Below are positions 47,501 to 47,520 of a stretch of DNA of 47,520 nt, piece by piece. This DNA is from Scatosoma sp045594025 (GTDB taxonomy: Bacteria; Bacillota; Clostridia; Christensenellales; Borkfalkiaceae): positions 1 to 47,520 of the forward strand of contig JAZNXS010000011.1 of the NCBI GenBank assembly GCA_045594025.1, in the 5' to 3' direction. Position 1 is the first letter of the stretch. Each line of letters opens with the position of its first letter. A program made the translations under genes and the position numbers. Under the pieces are notes generated by a model. The model was not told where the DNA came from. It made no database searches and saw nothing but the letters and a program-made list of their open reading frames with translations.

Positions 47501-47520
47501 GCACTGTTAGCTCAACTGGA
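47501..47520 (+). tRNA. tRNA 5' end (cut by window edge), possibly tRNA-Arg
   Basis: GCACTGT would be the acceptor strand, followed by TA at positions 8-9 and the D-stem start GCTC with AACTGGA of the D-loop. The pattern T-A-GCTC-AA-n-TGG is diagnostic of tRNA. The anticodon is outside the window; Arg is only a guess from the resemblance to clostridial tRNA-Arg. Confidence 0.7.

Noticed and set aside
1..47520. CRISPR arrays, prophage or insertion sequences
   Set aside because: No regular direct repeats with spacers, no transposase, integrase or phage structural gene was found in any frame.

Overview
The window reads as chromosome of a low-to-medium GC, spore-forming member of the Clostridia (Firmicutes), probably an uncultured gut lineage. 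This is inferred from gene content: SpoIIE, SpoVAC/AD/AE, SpoVB, YunB, CwlD and SigH are all present, most mRNAs carry AGGAGG-type ribosome binding sites, and there is a glucuronide/hexuronate catabolic cluster typical of intestinal Firmicutes. No prophage, insertion sequence, CRISPR array or rRNA was seen. The right edge cuts into a tRNA.

Layout. 1-2.7 kb: pyrB-pyrC-pyrF operon (minus strand, pyrF cut by the left edge). 2.7-5 kb: a metallophosphoesterase, a repeat-filled gap, a Cys-tailed unknown protein and a small LysM protein. 5-11 kb (plus): SpoVB-like flippase, pgi, an orphan MazF-type RNase, spoIIE. 11-14.6 kb (minus): MsmX-like sugar ABC ATPase, YigZ protein, tyrS. 14.7-17.5 kb (plus): WYL regulator, murG, yunB. 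17.6-19 kb: divergent XRE regulator and lipoprotein with paired operators. 19-21 kb (minus): spoVA operon preceded by an unannotated 38-codon ORF. 21.2-22.8 kb: large acidic membrane protein. 22.9-27.4 kb (minus): mrnC-rlmB-sigH-dnaX-ybaB-recR, one housekeeping operon. 27.5-29.2 kb: cwlD and a DeoC-like protein that has lost the aldolase lysine motif. 29.3-34.2 kb: small membrane proteins, nadD-yqeK fusion with rsfS, and recX-birA-nnrD. 34.3-37.6 kb: a phosphoribosyltransferase and an 823-residue repeat surface protein. 37.7-38.8 kb: rpsF-ssb-rpsR with a structured leader. 38.8-39.4 kb: XRE regulator divergent from a DUF6809-like gene broken by a 19-bp tandem duplication. 39.5-47.4 kb: GH2 glycosidase, uxuA, uxuB, eda and kdgK (minus), divergent from a GPH-family sugar:cation symporter.

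How the genes work together. The hexuronate cluster explains uptake of a glycoside (GPH symporter), hydrolysis (GH2), and conversion of fructuronate via mannonate and KDG to KDPG and then pyruvate plus glyceraldehyde-3-phosphate (UxuB, UxuA, KdgK, Eda). The uronate isomerase UxaC and a dedicated regulator are not in the window. Sporulation genes are scattered among housekeeping genes.

Best leads: (i) a dispersed intergenic repeat with core TCGCAATACTTCGTTGC, present four times, always just after the stop codon of a minus-strand gene; (ii) seven genes whose ATG lies 6-7 nt after a -10-like element with no Shine-Dalgarno, hence candidate leaderless mRNAs, several of them sporulation genes; (iii) the small ORF overlapping spoVAC; (iv) the 823-residue repeat protein; (v) the paired 14-bp operators between the XRE gene and the lipoprotein.
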